From NCBI RefSeq assembly GCF_042767895.1, contig NC_091565.1:13526861-13563852 (forward strand): 36,992 nt of DNA, read 5' to 3'. The DNA comes from Penaeus vannamei. Its lineage: Eukaryota; Arthropoda; Malacostraca; Decapoda; Penaeidae. Shown piece by piece: positions 21,385 to 34,015 of the stretch; the stretch's first letter is position 1; every line of letters starts with the position of its first letter. Position numbers and translations under genes: made by a program. The notes under the pieces were generated by a model that did no database searches, was not told where the DNA came from, and saw only the letters and a program-made list of their open reading frames with translations.

Positions 21385-24370
21385 TCAAATAAAAATAATT
21401 ATATGAAGAACGGCAACAACTACAAAAAAATCATAAAAATAATAAATCATATTAATTACAGCAATCATTATCAATAATAACTGCAACAATATCAACAAAA
21501 TAATAATCGATACAGTCTATTATTTTTGATGGGGATTTCAAAGACACATAATTAAAAAAAAAATCATGTACCACAGCTGCTATTTTGCTGCTAAGGCTTG
21601 TGCGGAGTAAGACAGGCGCCTGGCAGGCAGAGATAAGGTACAGGTTCCATGTTCATAACCTGCTTGTTCATGGTCTCCTCGGTTGCCAACAGTTTATCGT
21701 TTCTTTCTATAACATTCTCTTACTTTTGCTCTCCTCTCCCCTCTGTCTCTCTCGCTCTTCCTCCTTCGCCGCCATTATATTTTCCTCTTCTTGTCACTTT
21801 TCTTATAGTTTTTTTTTCTTCTTCTTTTCTTCCCTCCTTCTCTTCGCCGTTTTTATCCTATTCCAGACTTGCCTAACCTGCAGTCTTTAATTCCTGTTGT
21901 TGGCATTGACTCTTTTCAGTGAAACGCTCTGTTTGTATTAATCCTCTCGCAAGATTAGTCGACACAATGGATGCCAAGTTAAACTAACATAATCTAAACA
22001 AAGGCACTTAGTCTCAATGCACAGATGATGTGTTCTTATTATCTTAAATGTTTATCATCTGTTAAGTCTACCTTTTTACCAAAGCTTAAGCCAGTCACAT
22101 TCTTAAAGAGCGCAAGAATAACACAGCATTAATAGTAGTTATGGTGTGTAGCACAACGGTAACAGTAGTAGTAATAGAACAATGGTGGTAATAGCAGCAG
22201 TACTAGCTGTTGCAGCAACATCAACTGCGACAACTGATGGAGCAGCAGTAGGCCTATCGGTCACAGTTGCTGTTGCTATAGCTAGTTACCATGATAATGC
22301 AATGATATCAAAATTCACATCAATTCTCCCTTGCTCCTCTTCGTGCATGCGGTCAACGACTCGCTCCTCTCTACAAGCAGCCTCCTTCTCCAGAATGATT
22401 CCACGCTGAATACACATCTCATGGCCGGCAGCTCCATGACAGCGTTTAATCCCGGGTTGGGTGGATCGCCCCCCAGTGTTCTGGCAATAATGCTGAATAT
22501 TCAAATCTAAGCCCCGCCCCGCCCACGGCACCGACACGCGCGCTGCCCTCGACTTGGTGGCGGTACAGCGTCGGGACGCATCCCAATACAGGCTCAAGTA
22601 GCGACCAGGCACACATGAGCTAGAGTGTAAGTGTGCCCTCGCGCGAAAGGAATTCAAGACTATGCATCTTATAAATATTTTAGTCTTAACGTATTTCCAT
22701 CTCCTTTTCTAGAATACGTAACAGGCAATGCCAACTGAACTTGTAGCTTGCTGCACACGTTTTGCATGGTTATTTCTCTTTATTTCTTTAAAACCACCAT
22801 TTTTTTTTTTTGGGGGGGGGGCGTTTATTAACCCTGATAACACAATCAGCAAGGATATATTTTTTTCATTGATATTGCACCATATAATCATGTAAGACAG
22901 GAGCCGAAACTTCTGGAAGTAGATTATGATTCTTGCCCTCCGTCTCATTTAATAAATTAGGACAAAAGAATATTAACATTACTCATGGCCTAGAAAACCA
23001 TTAACAGTTCCACTGGTTTGATATTCAAAGCACTGGCACTGCTACAATGGCCCGCAATGCTCTGTGGTGGTACGGATTTTCAGACGCAGAAGTCTACGGT
23101 GCACCATTGCCACATTTAACTTACTCGACAACAATTTCCCCTTTCCTCCCTGCTAAATGTGACACAGTCGTTTGAAAAAAAATATAAAACTATATATCTT
23201 ATACTCTCTACCTTCTGTGACCTCTTTGTACAAACAATATGAAATGTCAGAAGCAATAAAGAATCACAAAAGAAATATCGTCTGAAGAAAGTACTACTCA
23301 CCTTTTCTTCTCGTTCCCTGCAAGACAATGAAAGGTGATTGATATGCCATTACAGTCTGTCCCCTGACGTTCGAGTTTCTTTCTTTTATTCTCCCTGTCC
23401 CTTTCCCTTCGTTCAAAATATTTTATTGGTATTCGTCACTCCTGGAATCTTATCTTCCTTACCTTTACCTCCATGGTTATTCTATAACAGAAAGGGAAAT
23501 TGATCTTTTCGCTTCCCCTCTACTGTCCTAGTGTATATACTTATACCAATGCCTACATAACTATGAATATAAGCATCAAAGCTTCTACCTATCTGTCGTT
23601 TACTTTGTTTCCACAAATACCTCATTACACTTTATTCAGAAAACATACAAACAGTGAGGTCCCCAAAGAATCAGATCGCATAAACACGAAAGCCCCGCAG
23701 TCTGACACCCTATCCTAGTGCCTGGTTTATGGCAGCGAAACGGCAGCTAAACATTCAAACAGCCCTTATCCACTGCTAACGAGCCTCTCGTGAACCGCCT
23801 ACGGGCTGACGGCCGAAGCAGACAACACGCAACAATAGATATACAAGCGGTGATTAAAATAACGTAAAAAATGATAAATGACCAACGAAGGAACCTCTAC
23901 ACCCACACTCCAAGAAAACCAAGAGTAGCATGAGAAGTAAGACGAGGATTAGGAGGAAGGAAGAGAGGGAGAAAGTGTATAGAAACAAACGGGAAAACCA
24001 ACGGAGGAGATAAAGCTGAGAACCAAGAAGCGAATCAAGACTCCTGCACAGCCCCGTAGAAGTGGCTCGCGAAATCCAATGAAACGGTTCTGGTTGGACG
24101 GAGGCTGGAAATTTCGGGACAAGATTAATGAAGACGGCCAGGGGTGTGTCTTCCTCTCCTCTTCGCCCTAATAAGTTTTAATTAACTATGCGATTTTGAT
24201 TGATGATCAAGGACCAAGTCAGATCATTTAACAGTCGTGAGAGGGTGTGTGTGTGGGGAGATGATGAACACGAACCTAGATGCTGTTGATTGCATTACCT
24301 CGGCTTATCTCATTTTATTCAAGGACCTACTTTTTGTTTGTCTTTAGTAGCTTCCATATTTTTTCTTGTT
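21382..24370. other. 3-kb mostly unique stretch, no established gene
   Basis: This is the longest low-repeat interval. It holds short AT-rich text (21382-21560), a C/T-rich patch (21720-21850), a GTA/GCA-rich patch (22130-22240), a CpG-rich patch with a GC-box-like CCCCGCCCCGCCC at 22514-22526, a T12-G10 junction at 22800-22821, and featureless sequence to 24370. The only frame with protein-like composition is a minus-strand stretch at 22290-22480 (see findings). No RNA gene or transposon end was recognised. Confidence 0.55.
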
Positions 24371-24608
24371 CATGTTGTTATTACTATTGTTATTCCTATT
24401 AATATCATTACTATTATTATCATCATTATTATTAATTATCATTATCATTATTATCATTATTATTATCGTTATTATTATCATAACAATAATTATTATTACT
24501 TTTATAATCATTATCATTATTATTATTATTACTATTATAATCATTATCATTATTATTATTATTACTATTATAATCATTATCATTATTATTATTATCATTA
24601 TTTTTTTC
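24371..24608. repeat. ATT/ATC irregular region with a 33-bp repeat
   Basis: Degenerate ATT, ATC and ACT trinucleotides. Within it the word ATAATCATTATCATTATT starts at 24504, 24537 and 24570, exactly 33 bp apart, so an 11-trinucleotide block has been tandemly duplicated twice. Confidence 0.9.
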
Positions 24609-24686
<78 letters not shown>

Positions 24687-24780
24687 CATCATCATTATTA
24701 TTATTATCATTATTATTATTACTATTACTAATACTTATACTATTATCAGTCATTATAATTACAATAATACTGATGATGAT

Positions 24781-24843
<63 letters not shown>

Positions 24844-24845
24844 CA

Positions 24846-24933
<88 letters not shown>

Positions 24934-24936
24934 CAT

Positions 24937-25015
<79 letters not shown>
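24609..25015. repeat. Alternating (ATT)n and (AAT)n arrays
   Basis: Four arrays of alternating polarity: (ATT)n at about 24610-24686, (AAT)n at 24784-24842, (ATT)n at 24849-24932 and (AAT)n at 24938-25014. The last three are separated only by short ATC-containing junctions. The opposite-polarity neighbours are mutually complementary. Confidence 0.95.
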
Positions 25016-25193
25016 GAAATTATTATCACTATCATCATTATCATTAACATTGCCAATATTAGTATGATCATTATCATTATTATTGTTAATATCATTTCCA
25101 TAATTCGTATTAACATTATCATTATCATCATTGTCATAATGACTACCCCTATCATTATCATCAATTTCATTATCATTCTCTTTCTTATCCTAC
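25016..25193. repeat. Degenerate ATT/ATC region
   Basis: TTATCATTATCATC-type words with scattered substitutions, continuing the trinucleotide domain to its right border. Confidence 0.8.
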
Positions 25194-25280
25194 CCCACTC
25201 CCATTCCCACTCCTTCTCCCTCTCCCACACCCACTCCCTCTCTCTCCCACTCCCACTCCCACTCCCACTCACCCTCTCTC
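25194..25280. repeat. CCCACT hexamer-rich tract
   Basis: CCCACTCCCATTCCCACTCC at the left and four CCCACT copies near 25247-25270, with CTCTCTCC words between them. Confidence 0.85.
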
Positions 25281-25569
25281 ACCAATATCCCTCCCTATCT
25301 CTCTACTGCAACCCTCCAACCGTTCTCCCCCCCCCCCTAACTCCCACCCTCACGCGCTTATCTCGTCTGAATTATGACGTCATCAAGGTCACGTTAACGG
25401 CAAAAGTACAGCAATAATGTTTGATAAGCTGGCTGATAAGACCGTGCATATAGAGACAAACTGTAAATGTTTTGTGGCCGTAATTACACGGGTGGAGAAC
25501 AGGGAGACGATAAAGCGTAACGGAAAATAATAATGAAGCGATAATGAAATAATAAAGATGCTATGAAGA
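25281..25569. other. Unique sequence, nothing recognised
   Basis: Short unique interval with a C run at 25327-25337. No gene was recognised. Confidence 0.4.
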
Positions 25570-25868
<299 letters not shown>

Positions 25869-25989
25869 TTATTTAATAATAATAACAATAATGATAAAAA
25901 CGATAATAACAATAATAATAATGGTAATAGTACTACTACAAATAATAATAATAACAATAATAATAACAACGTCCATAATAATGATAAGA

Positions 25990-26041
<52 letters not shown>

Positions 26042-26049
26042 TAATAATG

Positions 26050-26080
<31 letters not shown>

Positions 26081-26185
26081 TAATAATAACAACAACAATA
26101 ATAACAATAACAACAATGATAACAATAAAACAATAATAATGATAACAATAATTCTGTAACAATAATGATAGCAACAGCAATAACA
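25869..26185. repeat. Degenerate (AAT)n/(AAC)n region
   Basis: AATAAT, AACAAC and GATAAT words; the cleanest block is (AAT)n at 25993-26037. Minus-strand frames read as isoleucine, tyrosine or leucine runs and are repeat translations. Confidence 0.9.
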
Positions 26186-26669
26186 GTCACATACACTGAT
26201 AAGAGATAACACTCGCAAAAAGGTCAGAGAACGTTTCCGTAAAACGCATCATAACATGAGGAAGCAGAAAAATAATACTGTCAAAATGGTAATGATGATA
26301 ACGATGAAACATTTGAATTCACATTACCTGTTTTTATTTATGTTTTAATTGCTGAACCCTATTACTTTGGAACTTTATTTCACCGATATGCAATATTGAA
26401 TCAAACATCACTTTTAATATCACCCACAAAACAACAAATGTAACAAGTACCTTTAAATTCTTTAGATACAGTTATGAAACACAAATGCAACACCAAACCA
26501 ATTATCAGAAACTATCACATAACTTGGCAAAATAAACTATTTAATCAAAATCTACAACTTGAGAGGAAGTCTATTTATATCCTAGTTATTTTCCCCACAC
26601 ACACTTCTTCCATATTATCGAACATCTTTTTATTGTCAGCCAATACAACATCAGGGCAAAAAGCGCGTA
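26186..26669. other. AT-rich unique sequence, nothing recognised
   Basis: About 480 bp of unique DNA. One plus-strand 66-codon frame has no recognisable motif. Confidence 0.45.
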
Positions 26670-26697
26670 TGTGAGTGTGTGAGATATATGTATATAT

Positions 26698-27152
<455 letters not shown>

Positions 27153-27157
<5 letters not shown>

Positions 27158-28329
27158 GACAGATAAACACATATAAATAGACATAGAGAGAAAGACTGAT
27201 AATCCTATAGTTAAATACAGATACAGTTAAAAGCAGACACAAGTAAATACAGCCAACGCTGCCGTCTGAAGTATTTCACTTTGTGAAGGGGATTGCAAAC
27301 CAATCATCAAATAAATCAGGCAATTTCAAACTTCAAACATTAAAAAAATATAATATCGGGCGTTTTAAATCACACACACATGATGACAGAGACAGCTTAT
27401 CTGCGAGTCATTGAAAAATCATAAAACAAACTGTTTCTTTTTCATTTTATTTTTTTCTTTAACGCCGTTAATCAAACAAATCAAATCAGCAATAAAAAGT
27501 CGTTCTCCTCTTACATATCCTGGCCTTTAACGTTTCGGAAAAAAACAGATCAGTTATAAAACAGGAAGAAATAACAGATAGGCAGTAATGCACAAATTAT
27601 CAAGAGATAACAGGCGTATGGCATTTGTTCGACGGTATGTGAGCGCGTCGGTAGTTTTGTGCGTGTTCTGTGTGTGCGTTTTTTTCTGTTTGCGTTTATG
27701 TGTGTGTATGACGTTAAGTTTAGAATTGACAAGGTTGTTTATCTCCTCACGCTTGCCACGAGATTATCCGCACATCCAATACGCCGGAAGATCTATCAGC
27801 AAGTAACACAAAAATAAATCAGGTGGAAATCGCAAAAAGGGGGTAATGTGTGGCTCTTGGATGCCATGATTCCTTTTACCTTTTAAATGCAGTTTTATAA
27901 ACCACCTTTCTGACTGCCAGTTTATCAGGAAAATTAACTTCTTTTTTTCTATTTTTTTCTTTCGCTTCACCGAATCAAGCGCGCAATCCAACACACATTA
28001 GCGTCCTTATTGACTTTCTTGATGTTATTTAAATAAATCGTTGCATTGCTTATCTGCAACACCCAAGCGCTAAAACAAAATTGGGCCATTTTTCATACTG
28101 ATTCTATGAAGAAAAAAACCTTCCCAAATAAATAAAGCAATGTCAATACTGAAACCGAGCAAGAAATAAAATGAGGCAATAAATAAGAGAAAACCATCGC
28201 CGATAAAAAATATAAAGGAGAGATAGGATATATCTGAGAAAAGGACGATAATAAAGGGGGGATGCAATACGGATAACAGAAACATAAATACAAGAACAAA
28301 CCGCTCTGCAAAAGATTCAAGTAAATGCG
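27153..28329. other. AT-rich unique sequence, no gene recognised
   Basis: About 1.2 kb with no repeat array, RNA gene, transposon end or protein-like frame that I can support. A (GTGT)-type patch occurs at 27655-27710. The C-terminal end of the long minus-strand frame that crosses the polypurine block lies here; it is rich in Phe, Leu and Ser. Confidence 0.5.
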
Positions 28330-28568
28330 AAAGGAAGAAGAAAATTAAGAAAAGGAAGAAGTAGAAAAAGAAGTAGAAGACAAGAAAGAAAGAAAAAAAG
28401 AAAAAAAAGAAAAGAAGAAGAAGAAGAAGAGGCCCAAAAAACTCGATAAAAGAAGGCACAGAGATGGAAGGTGAGAAAGCGTGAAAAGCAACACAGGATC
28501 TCAAGAGACCGTAATTCACCGGCGGAACATCGATTCGTGTCCTGCTCTTCTCCGTCGTGATGTATGGG
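28330..28568. other. A-rich purine patch and short unique sequence
   Basis: GAAGAAGAAG/GAAAGAAAGAAA words at 28330-28435, then about 130 bp of unique DNA leading to the duplicated segment at 28571. Confidence 0.6.
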
Positions 28569-28570
28569 GC

Positions 28571-28760
28571 CTCATCACATGGGATGCTGAGGCGGCGGGG
28601 GGGGGGAGAGAGAGGAAGGGAGACTTGGAGGAAAGAAGGGAAGGGAAGGGAGAGAAGAGGGATGTGGAGGAAAGAAGGGAAGGAATAGACTTCATCACAC
28701 GGGATGCTGGGGCGGCGTGGAGAGGGAAAAGGGAAAGGAGAGAAGAAGGGAGACGAAAAT
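28571..28760. repeat. 120-bp tandem duplication at the edge of the purine domain
   Basis: CTCATCACATGGGATGCTGA at 28571 recurs as TTCATCACACGGGATGCTGG at 28691, exactly 120 bp later. Both are followed by GGCGGCG and a GGAAAGAAGGGAAGG-rich stretch. This non-purine block looks like part of an older, longer repeat unit. Confidence 0.8.
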
Positions 28761-29910
28761 AAAGAAGGGGAGGAATAGGGGAAGAGAGAGAAGAAGGACA
28801 GGAAGGGGAGAAGATGGAGAGGAGGGAAGGAATGGGGGAAGGGGAAAGGAGAGAGGAAGGGGGACGTGAAGGAAAGAAGGGAAGGAGGGAAGAGAAAAGG
28901 AAGGGCGAGAAGGAGAGAGATGTGGAGGAGAGAAGAAAAAAAAGGGAAGGAATAGGCGAAGGTGAAGAAGAGAGGAGAGAATGGAAGGAATAGGGGAAGG
29001 GGAGAAGATGAAGAGGAAGGAAGGAATAGGGGAAGGGGAATGGAGGGAGGAAGGGGGGTGTGGAGGAAAGAAGGGAAGGAGGGGAGGGCAAGAATAGAGG
29101 AAGGGAAAGGGAAGGAATGGGGGAAGGGGAAATGTGGGAAGGGGAAGGGGAAGGAGAGAGGAAGGGAGACGTGGAAGAGAGAAGGGCGGGAGGGGAGGGA
29201 AATGAATGGGGGAAAGAGAGGGGAGACATGGAGGAGAGAAGGGAACGTATAGGTGCAGGGGGAAGGGGAGAAAAAGGGGGGGGGGCGTGGAGGAACGAAG
29301 GGCAGGAGATGGGAAAACAAAGGAGTGGGAAGGAATAGGGGAAGGGGAAGGGCGAGAAAAAAGAGGAGAGGAGAAAAGGACAAGAAGGGGAGATGATGGA
29401 GAGGAGGGGAAGAATAGGGGAAAGGGAGAGAAGAAGAGATACGTAGAGGAAAGAAGGGCAAGAGAGGGAGAAGATGGAGAGGAGGGAAGGAATAGGGGAA
29501 GGGGAAGGGAGAAGAAAAAGGGATGTAGAGGAGAGAAGGGGAGGAGGGGGAGGAGATGGAGAGAAGGGAAGGAATAGGGGAGGAGAGAGAAAAAAGGGAC
29601 AGGAGAGGGAGAAGGGGAGGAGGGAAGGAGTTGGGGAAAGGCAAAGGAGAAAAGGGGGACCTGGACGAAAGAAGGATAAGAGGGGGACAAGATGAAGAGA
29701 TGGGAAGGAATAGGGGAAGGGGAAGCGAGAGAAATAAGGGGACGTAGAGGAGAAAAGGACAGGAGAGGGAGAAGACGGAGAGGAGGGAAGGAATAGGGGA
29801 AGGGGAAGAGAGAGAAAAAGGGGGACATGGAGGAAAGAAGAGCAGGAAGTGAGAAAACGGAGGAGAGGGAAGGAATAGAGGAAGGGGTAAGAAGCAGGAA
29901 GGAAGGAAAA
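28761..29910. repeat. ~80-bp polypurine minisatellite
   Basis: The plus strand is almost wholly A/G. GGAAGGAATAGGGGAAGGGG-like words recur at about 29329, 29408, 29486, 29567, 29704, 29786 and 29868, mostly 78-82 bp apart. Between them are GACGTGGAGGAAAGAAGG- and GGAGAAGATGGAGAGGA-like words; more diverged copies extend left to about 28771. Minus-strand stops require T or C on the plus strand, which explains open frames of 723, 691 and 567 codons in all three minus frames. They are not genes. Confidence 0.9.
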
Positions 29911-30230
29911 AGGGAAGAATAGGAAGAAAGGGGGGCGGTGAGAAGAGGGTATGGGAGGGGAAGATGAGGGAAATGTGGAAAGAGGGAGCAAAGGACGAAG
30001 AGAAAGAAGAGGAAGAGGAAGAGGAGGAGGAGGAGGAGGAGGAGGAAAAGGAAGAAGTGGAGGAGGAAGAATAAAAAGAGAAGAAAAAAAAGCAAGAGGA
30101 GAAGGAGAGGAGAGGAGGAGGAAGGGGACAGTGGAGGATAAGGAGGAGGAGGAGGAGAAAGAGAAAGCAGAAGAGGAGGAGGAGGAGGAAGAAGAGGAAG
30201 AAAAGGGAAAAGGTGTAAATGTGTCGTGTA
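29911..30230. repeat. (GGA)n/(GAA)n-rich purine tract
   Basis: GAGGAGGAGGAGGAGGAGGA at about 30022-30046, with further GGA/GAA blocks to 30215, continues the purine domain without the 80-bp unit. Confidence 0.9.
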
Positions 30231-30803
30231 AAAAGGGGCAAAGGCTGAAGAGAGAGAAAATGGAACGAAGACCAGGAAGGTGTGACGGGAAACGCGGAAT
30301 AGCCAACTGGAAAAACAAGATGGCAAAAGAGGAAAAAAACTCATGAAAGCGAAGACGCGGAGAAAAGAGAAAGACGTAAATAAGATAAAATATGACAAAA
30401 ATAACTAAAAACAAAACCAAGAAAACAAAACTACCAGTACAATCAGTGTCATGAAGTGAACTGGGAAAAAAGTCCAAAGATTCTAAGCAAGCAGAAGGTG
30501 TAGTGGATGTGAGAGAGAGGGAGAGAGGGGAGGAGGAGGAGGAGGAGAAGCGGGGATGGGAACTCTCCCTGGGAACCATGACACAGGCCACAGGTGTAGG
30601 TTATGAATGATGACTGGGTGGTATCGGCGGAGGGGAAAGGAGGGGAAATGTGTTATGGGATAAATAATACAAGGTTGAGGTGTTTACATTTCATTTTCAT
30701 GTTGTGCATTTCACGTTTTATATCTCTTTCTCTCTTTTCCTCTTTTCGCAGAAAATTACATACATACACAGGCACTTATATAGACAGATTGATTAAAAGG
30801 CAG
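30231..30803. other. Mostly unique sequence with one purine patch
   Basis: Positions 30512-30552 are GAGAGAGGG/GGAGGAGGA purine repeats. The remaining sequence is unique, and no gene was recognised. Confidence 0.5.
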
Positions 30804-31240
<437 letters not shown>

Positions 31241-31589
31241 CGTGCTACCTGTAGGATCGGCTTACTACCAATAAGACAAAGAAGCGCGCACGTGTAGAAA
31301 ACTAAATCCCACAAAGAGAAAGAAGAGAGAATAGTGGAAAACCACCCTTTAACATATCAAAATAATAAGAAAAAAATCATAAACAGGGAGAATAGGATGC
31401 AACTCATTAATGGGAATAACGGCCAATAATGTTACTCGAGTGCATTCTAATTAAACACAAGATGAAATGCATATTCTTACTTCCTTCACTTCCTTCCTTA
31501 CTTCCTTACCTCCTTGGCTTTTGAACAAGGCAATCTACATCGATGGACATATTGTTTTGCGTGTGTTTGTATGTAAGTATGTATATATA
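31241..31589. other. Unique sequence, nothing recognised
   Basis: Unique DNA with a small CTTCCTTCACTTCCTTCC-type tetranucleotide patch at 31481-31512. No gene was recognised. Confidence 0.4.
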
Positions 31590-31615
31590 TGTACATGAGT
31601 GTGTGTGTGAGTGTG

Positions 31616-31682
<67 letters not shown>

Positions 31683-31765
31683 GCGTGTGCGTGTGCGTGT
31701 GCGTGTGCGTGTGCGTGTGCGTGTGCGTGTGCGTGTGCGTGTGCGCGTGCGTGTGTGCGTGTGTT
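31590..31765. repeat. (GTGA)n-(GT)n-(GTGTGC)n compound array
   Basis: GTGAGTGTGA words (31597-31624), pure (GT)n (about 31625-31676), then about 12 GTGTGC hexamers at strict 6-bp spacing (31677-31745), ending in GCGCGTGCG variants. The order matches that at 13174-13320. Confidence 0.97.
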
Positions 31766-31990
31766 TTGCGAAACAAATACTGGAATACTAACACATACCG
31801 CCCCGCCAGCTGAGGGAATTGGTCCAAACAGCACTCACCTGTTGAATAACAACATATGAATTAGCAGTCATTGTTAAAGTGGAACAAAGGATAATAAAAA
31901 TAAATAATATCTAACCCAACACATCAACACATTCTCTCTCTCTTTCTCTTTGTTTGTTTGTATATTTGGCTGTGTATGTCTCTCTTACAC
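31766..31990. other. Unique spacer
   Basis: Unique AT-rich DNA between two dinucleotide arrays; no gene was recognised. Confidence 0.4.
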
Positions 31991-32400
<410 letters not shown>

Positions 32401-32815
32401 CATAAGGGATGGGAGAGAGGGAGGGGGGATAAGGGATGGGAGAGAGGGAGGGGGGATAAGGGATGGGAGAGAGGGAGGGGGCATAAGGGATGGGAGAGAG
32501 GGAGGGGGGGGTAAGGGATGGGAGAGAGGGAGGGGGGATAAGGGATGGGAGAGAGGGAGGGGGCATAAGGGATGGGAGAGAGGGAGGGGGATAAGGGATG
32601 GGAGAGAGGGAGGGGGCATAAGGGATGGGAGAGAGGGAGGGGGGGGTAAGGGATGGGAGAGAGGGAGGGGGGATAAGGGATGGGAGAGAGGGAGGGGGCA
32701 TAAGGGATGGGAGAGAGGGAGGGGGGATAAGGGATGGGAGAGAGGGAGGGGGCATAAGGGATGGGAGAGAGGGAGGGGGGGTAAGGGATGGGAGAGAGGG
32801 AGGCGGGATAAGGGA
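32401..32815. repeat. 27-bp G-rich minisatellite with 135-bp higher-order period
   Basis: Sixteen units of TAAGGGATGGGAGAGAGGGA plus a G run occur at near-exact 27-bp spacing. By the two bases before TAAGGG they are type A (CA), B (GA) or C (GG). The order is A B B A C B A B A C B A B A C B. C units start at 32510, 32645 and 32780, exactly 135 bp apart. Each unit holds four G-tracts of three or more, so quadruplexes are possible. Because 27 is a multiple of three, each frame reads a 9-residue repeat, but all frames are open and none has a gene context. Confidence 0.97.
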
Positions 32816-33075
32816 CGAGAGTAAGGGAGAGGGGATAAAGGAGGGATATAAGGGACGAGGAAAGGGAGGGAGGATAAAGGAAGATAGAAAGGGATAGGGG
32901 ATAAGGGATAAGGAAGGGGGGGGGGTAAGGAACAGGGAAACGAAGGGGGGATAAAAGACGGGAGAAAGGGAGGGGGAGATGAGAGACGGGAGAAAGGGAA
33001 GAAGGGCAAGGGACGGGAGACAGGGAGAGGGTAAGGAACCGTTGAAAGGGAGAAGTGGGATAAGGGATAACGGCG
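32816..33075. repeat. Diverged continuation of the 27-bp minisatellite
   Basis: GATAAGGGACGAGAGTAAGGG-like words recur at irregular 22-32 bp spacing, with substitutions and indels increasing to the right until GGGATAAGGGATAACGG at about 33057-33072. It represents an old edge of the same array. Confidence 0.85.
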
Positions 33076-33866
33076 ATAATTAGGAGCAGGGAAGGAAACT
33101 GCACGGAGTCGTCTAATTCTGTCTCTAATGATGATACTGTTGGGGTCTGCTAATCCGCCCGTGATTCTCGCTAAGTAGTTTCGGAATAGAATTCAAGAGG
33201 CTCTCTTTGACCAGAGAAAAAATAGTTCTAAGCATTCAACAATTTCCCGAAACGTCCGAGAAAAAAAAAAAAAAAAACATAGAAAGAAAATAACAAAAAG
33301 AGTAAACCTGAATCCGATCCGATCACTGTGTAATACGCAATAACATGTTAAAGATACAAGCTAAACCTAATGATATAGGCATACATATTCAGCTCAGCGC
33401 CAACCGAAAACAACGCAATCCGTGGAATTTGTACTGCAACAAGTAAAAGGCCCTGATCAGCTTTGGCAATTTACGCGACTCGCGGCTGCAACAGAATCAC
33501 TGAAACCTCGTTGATTGCAAGCGCCGAGCGATGCCAGTGAGATAAACCTTATAATTACGAACAAATATAATAAAGTCATAACCAACCAACATAATCCAAT
33601 AAATAATAGATTTGTATTCACGTGGATGAAGACCCCCCCCCCCCTAAAAATAATAACACTAGTAAATAAATAATAACAACAACAATAGTAATTATTAATG
33701 CCATTCGGATACGCGAGTTCATCAGCCGCATTCATATAATAAAGGCAAATAAAACTACCGAATGCACATCAGCGAAACTAAAACAAAACTAAATGCAAAA
33801 CATTAATGACTTAACAGCAGAGCCACAGCGCCGCCGCACGTGCAACGAATGTGTGTCTATGTTTGG
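33076..33866. other. Unique sequence, no gene recognised
   Basis: About 790 bp of unique DNA with an A run at 33260-33277 and a C run at 33633-33645. A minus-strand 92-codon frame at 33457-33735 is hydrophobic but crosses the C run and has no recognisable family features. Confidence 0.5.
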
Positions 33867-34015
33867 TTGGTTGGTTGGTTGTTCATGTGTGTTGGAGAGT
33901 ATGGGAGTGGGGGTGAGAGTGACTGTGAGTATGAGAATGAGTATGAGTACTGTGTAGTGTAAGTATAAGCAATAGTAGGAGCAGAAGTGTGAGTGCAAGT
34001 GTGAGTATATGAGTT
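33867..34015. repeat. (GGTT)n and GTGAGT/ATGAGT-rich tract
   Basis: Four GGTT copies at 33868-33883, then GGGAGTGGGGGTGAGAGTGA and ATGAGTATGAGT/GTGAGTGCAAGTGTGAGT words to about 34015. Confidence 0.8.

Noticed and set aside
22391..22575. CCACGCTGAATACA and GCGTCGGG, words also found in 5S rRNA
   Set aside because: The two words are too far apart and the intervening sequence does not match 5S rRNA or its internal control regions.
24290..25417. 375-codon plus-strand frame rich in Ile, Tyr and Leu, resembling a membrane protein
   Set aside because: It is the translation of AAT/ATT/ATC arrays; apparent transmembrane stretches are poly-Ile and poly-Leu from repeats.
28070..30591. Minus-strand open frames of 723, 691 and 567 codons as giant Ser/Pro/Phe-rich proteins
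   Set aside because: All three minus frames are open because the plus strand is nearly pure purine and cannot contain the complements of stop codons. The ~80-bp repeat rotates frames and no domain or conserved start is visible.
33457..33735. Minus-strand 92-codon hydrophobic frame as a small membrane protein
   Set aside because: It crosses a C13 run giving poly-Gly, lies in AT-rich DNA that yields hydrophobic codons by chance, and has no recognisable motif.
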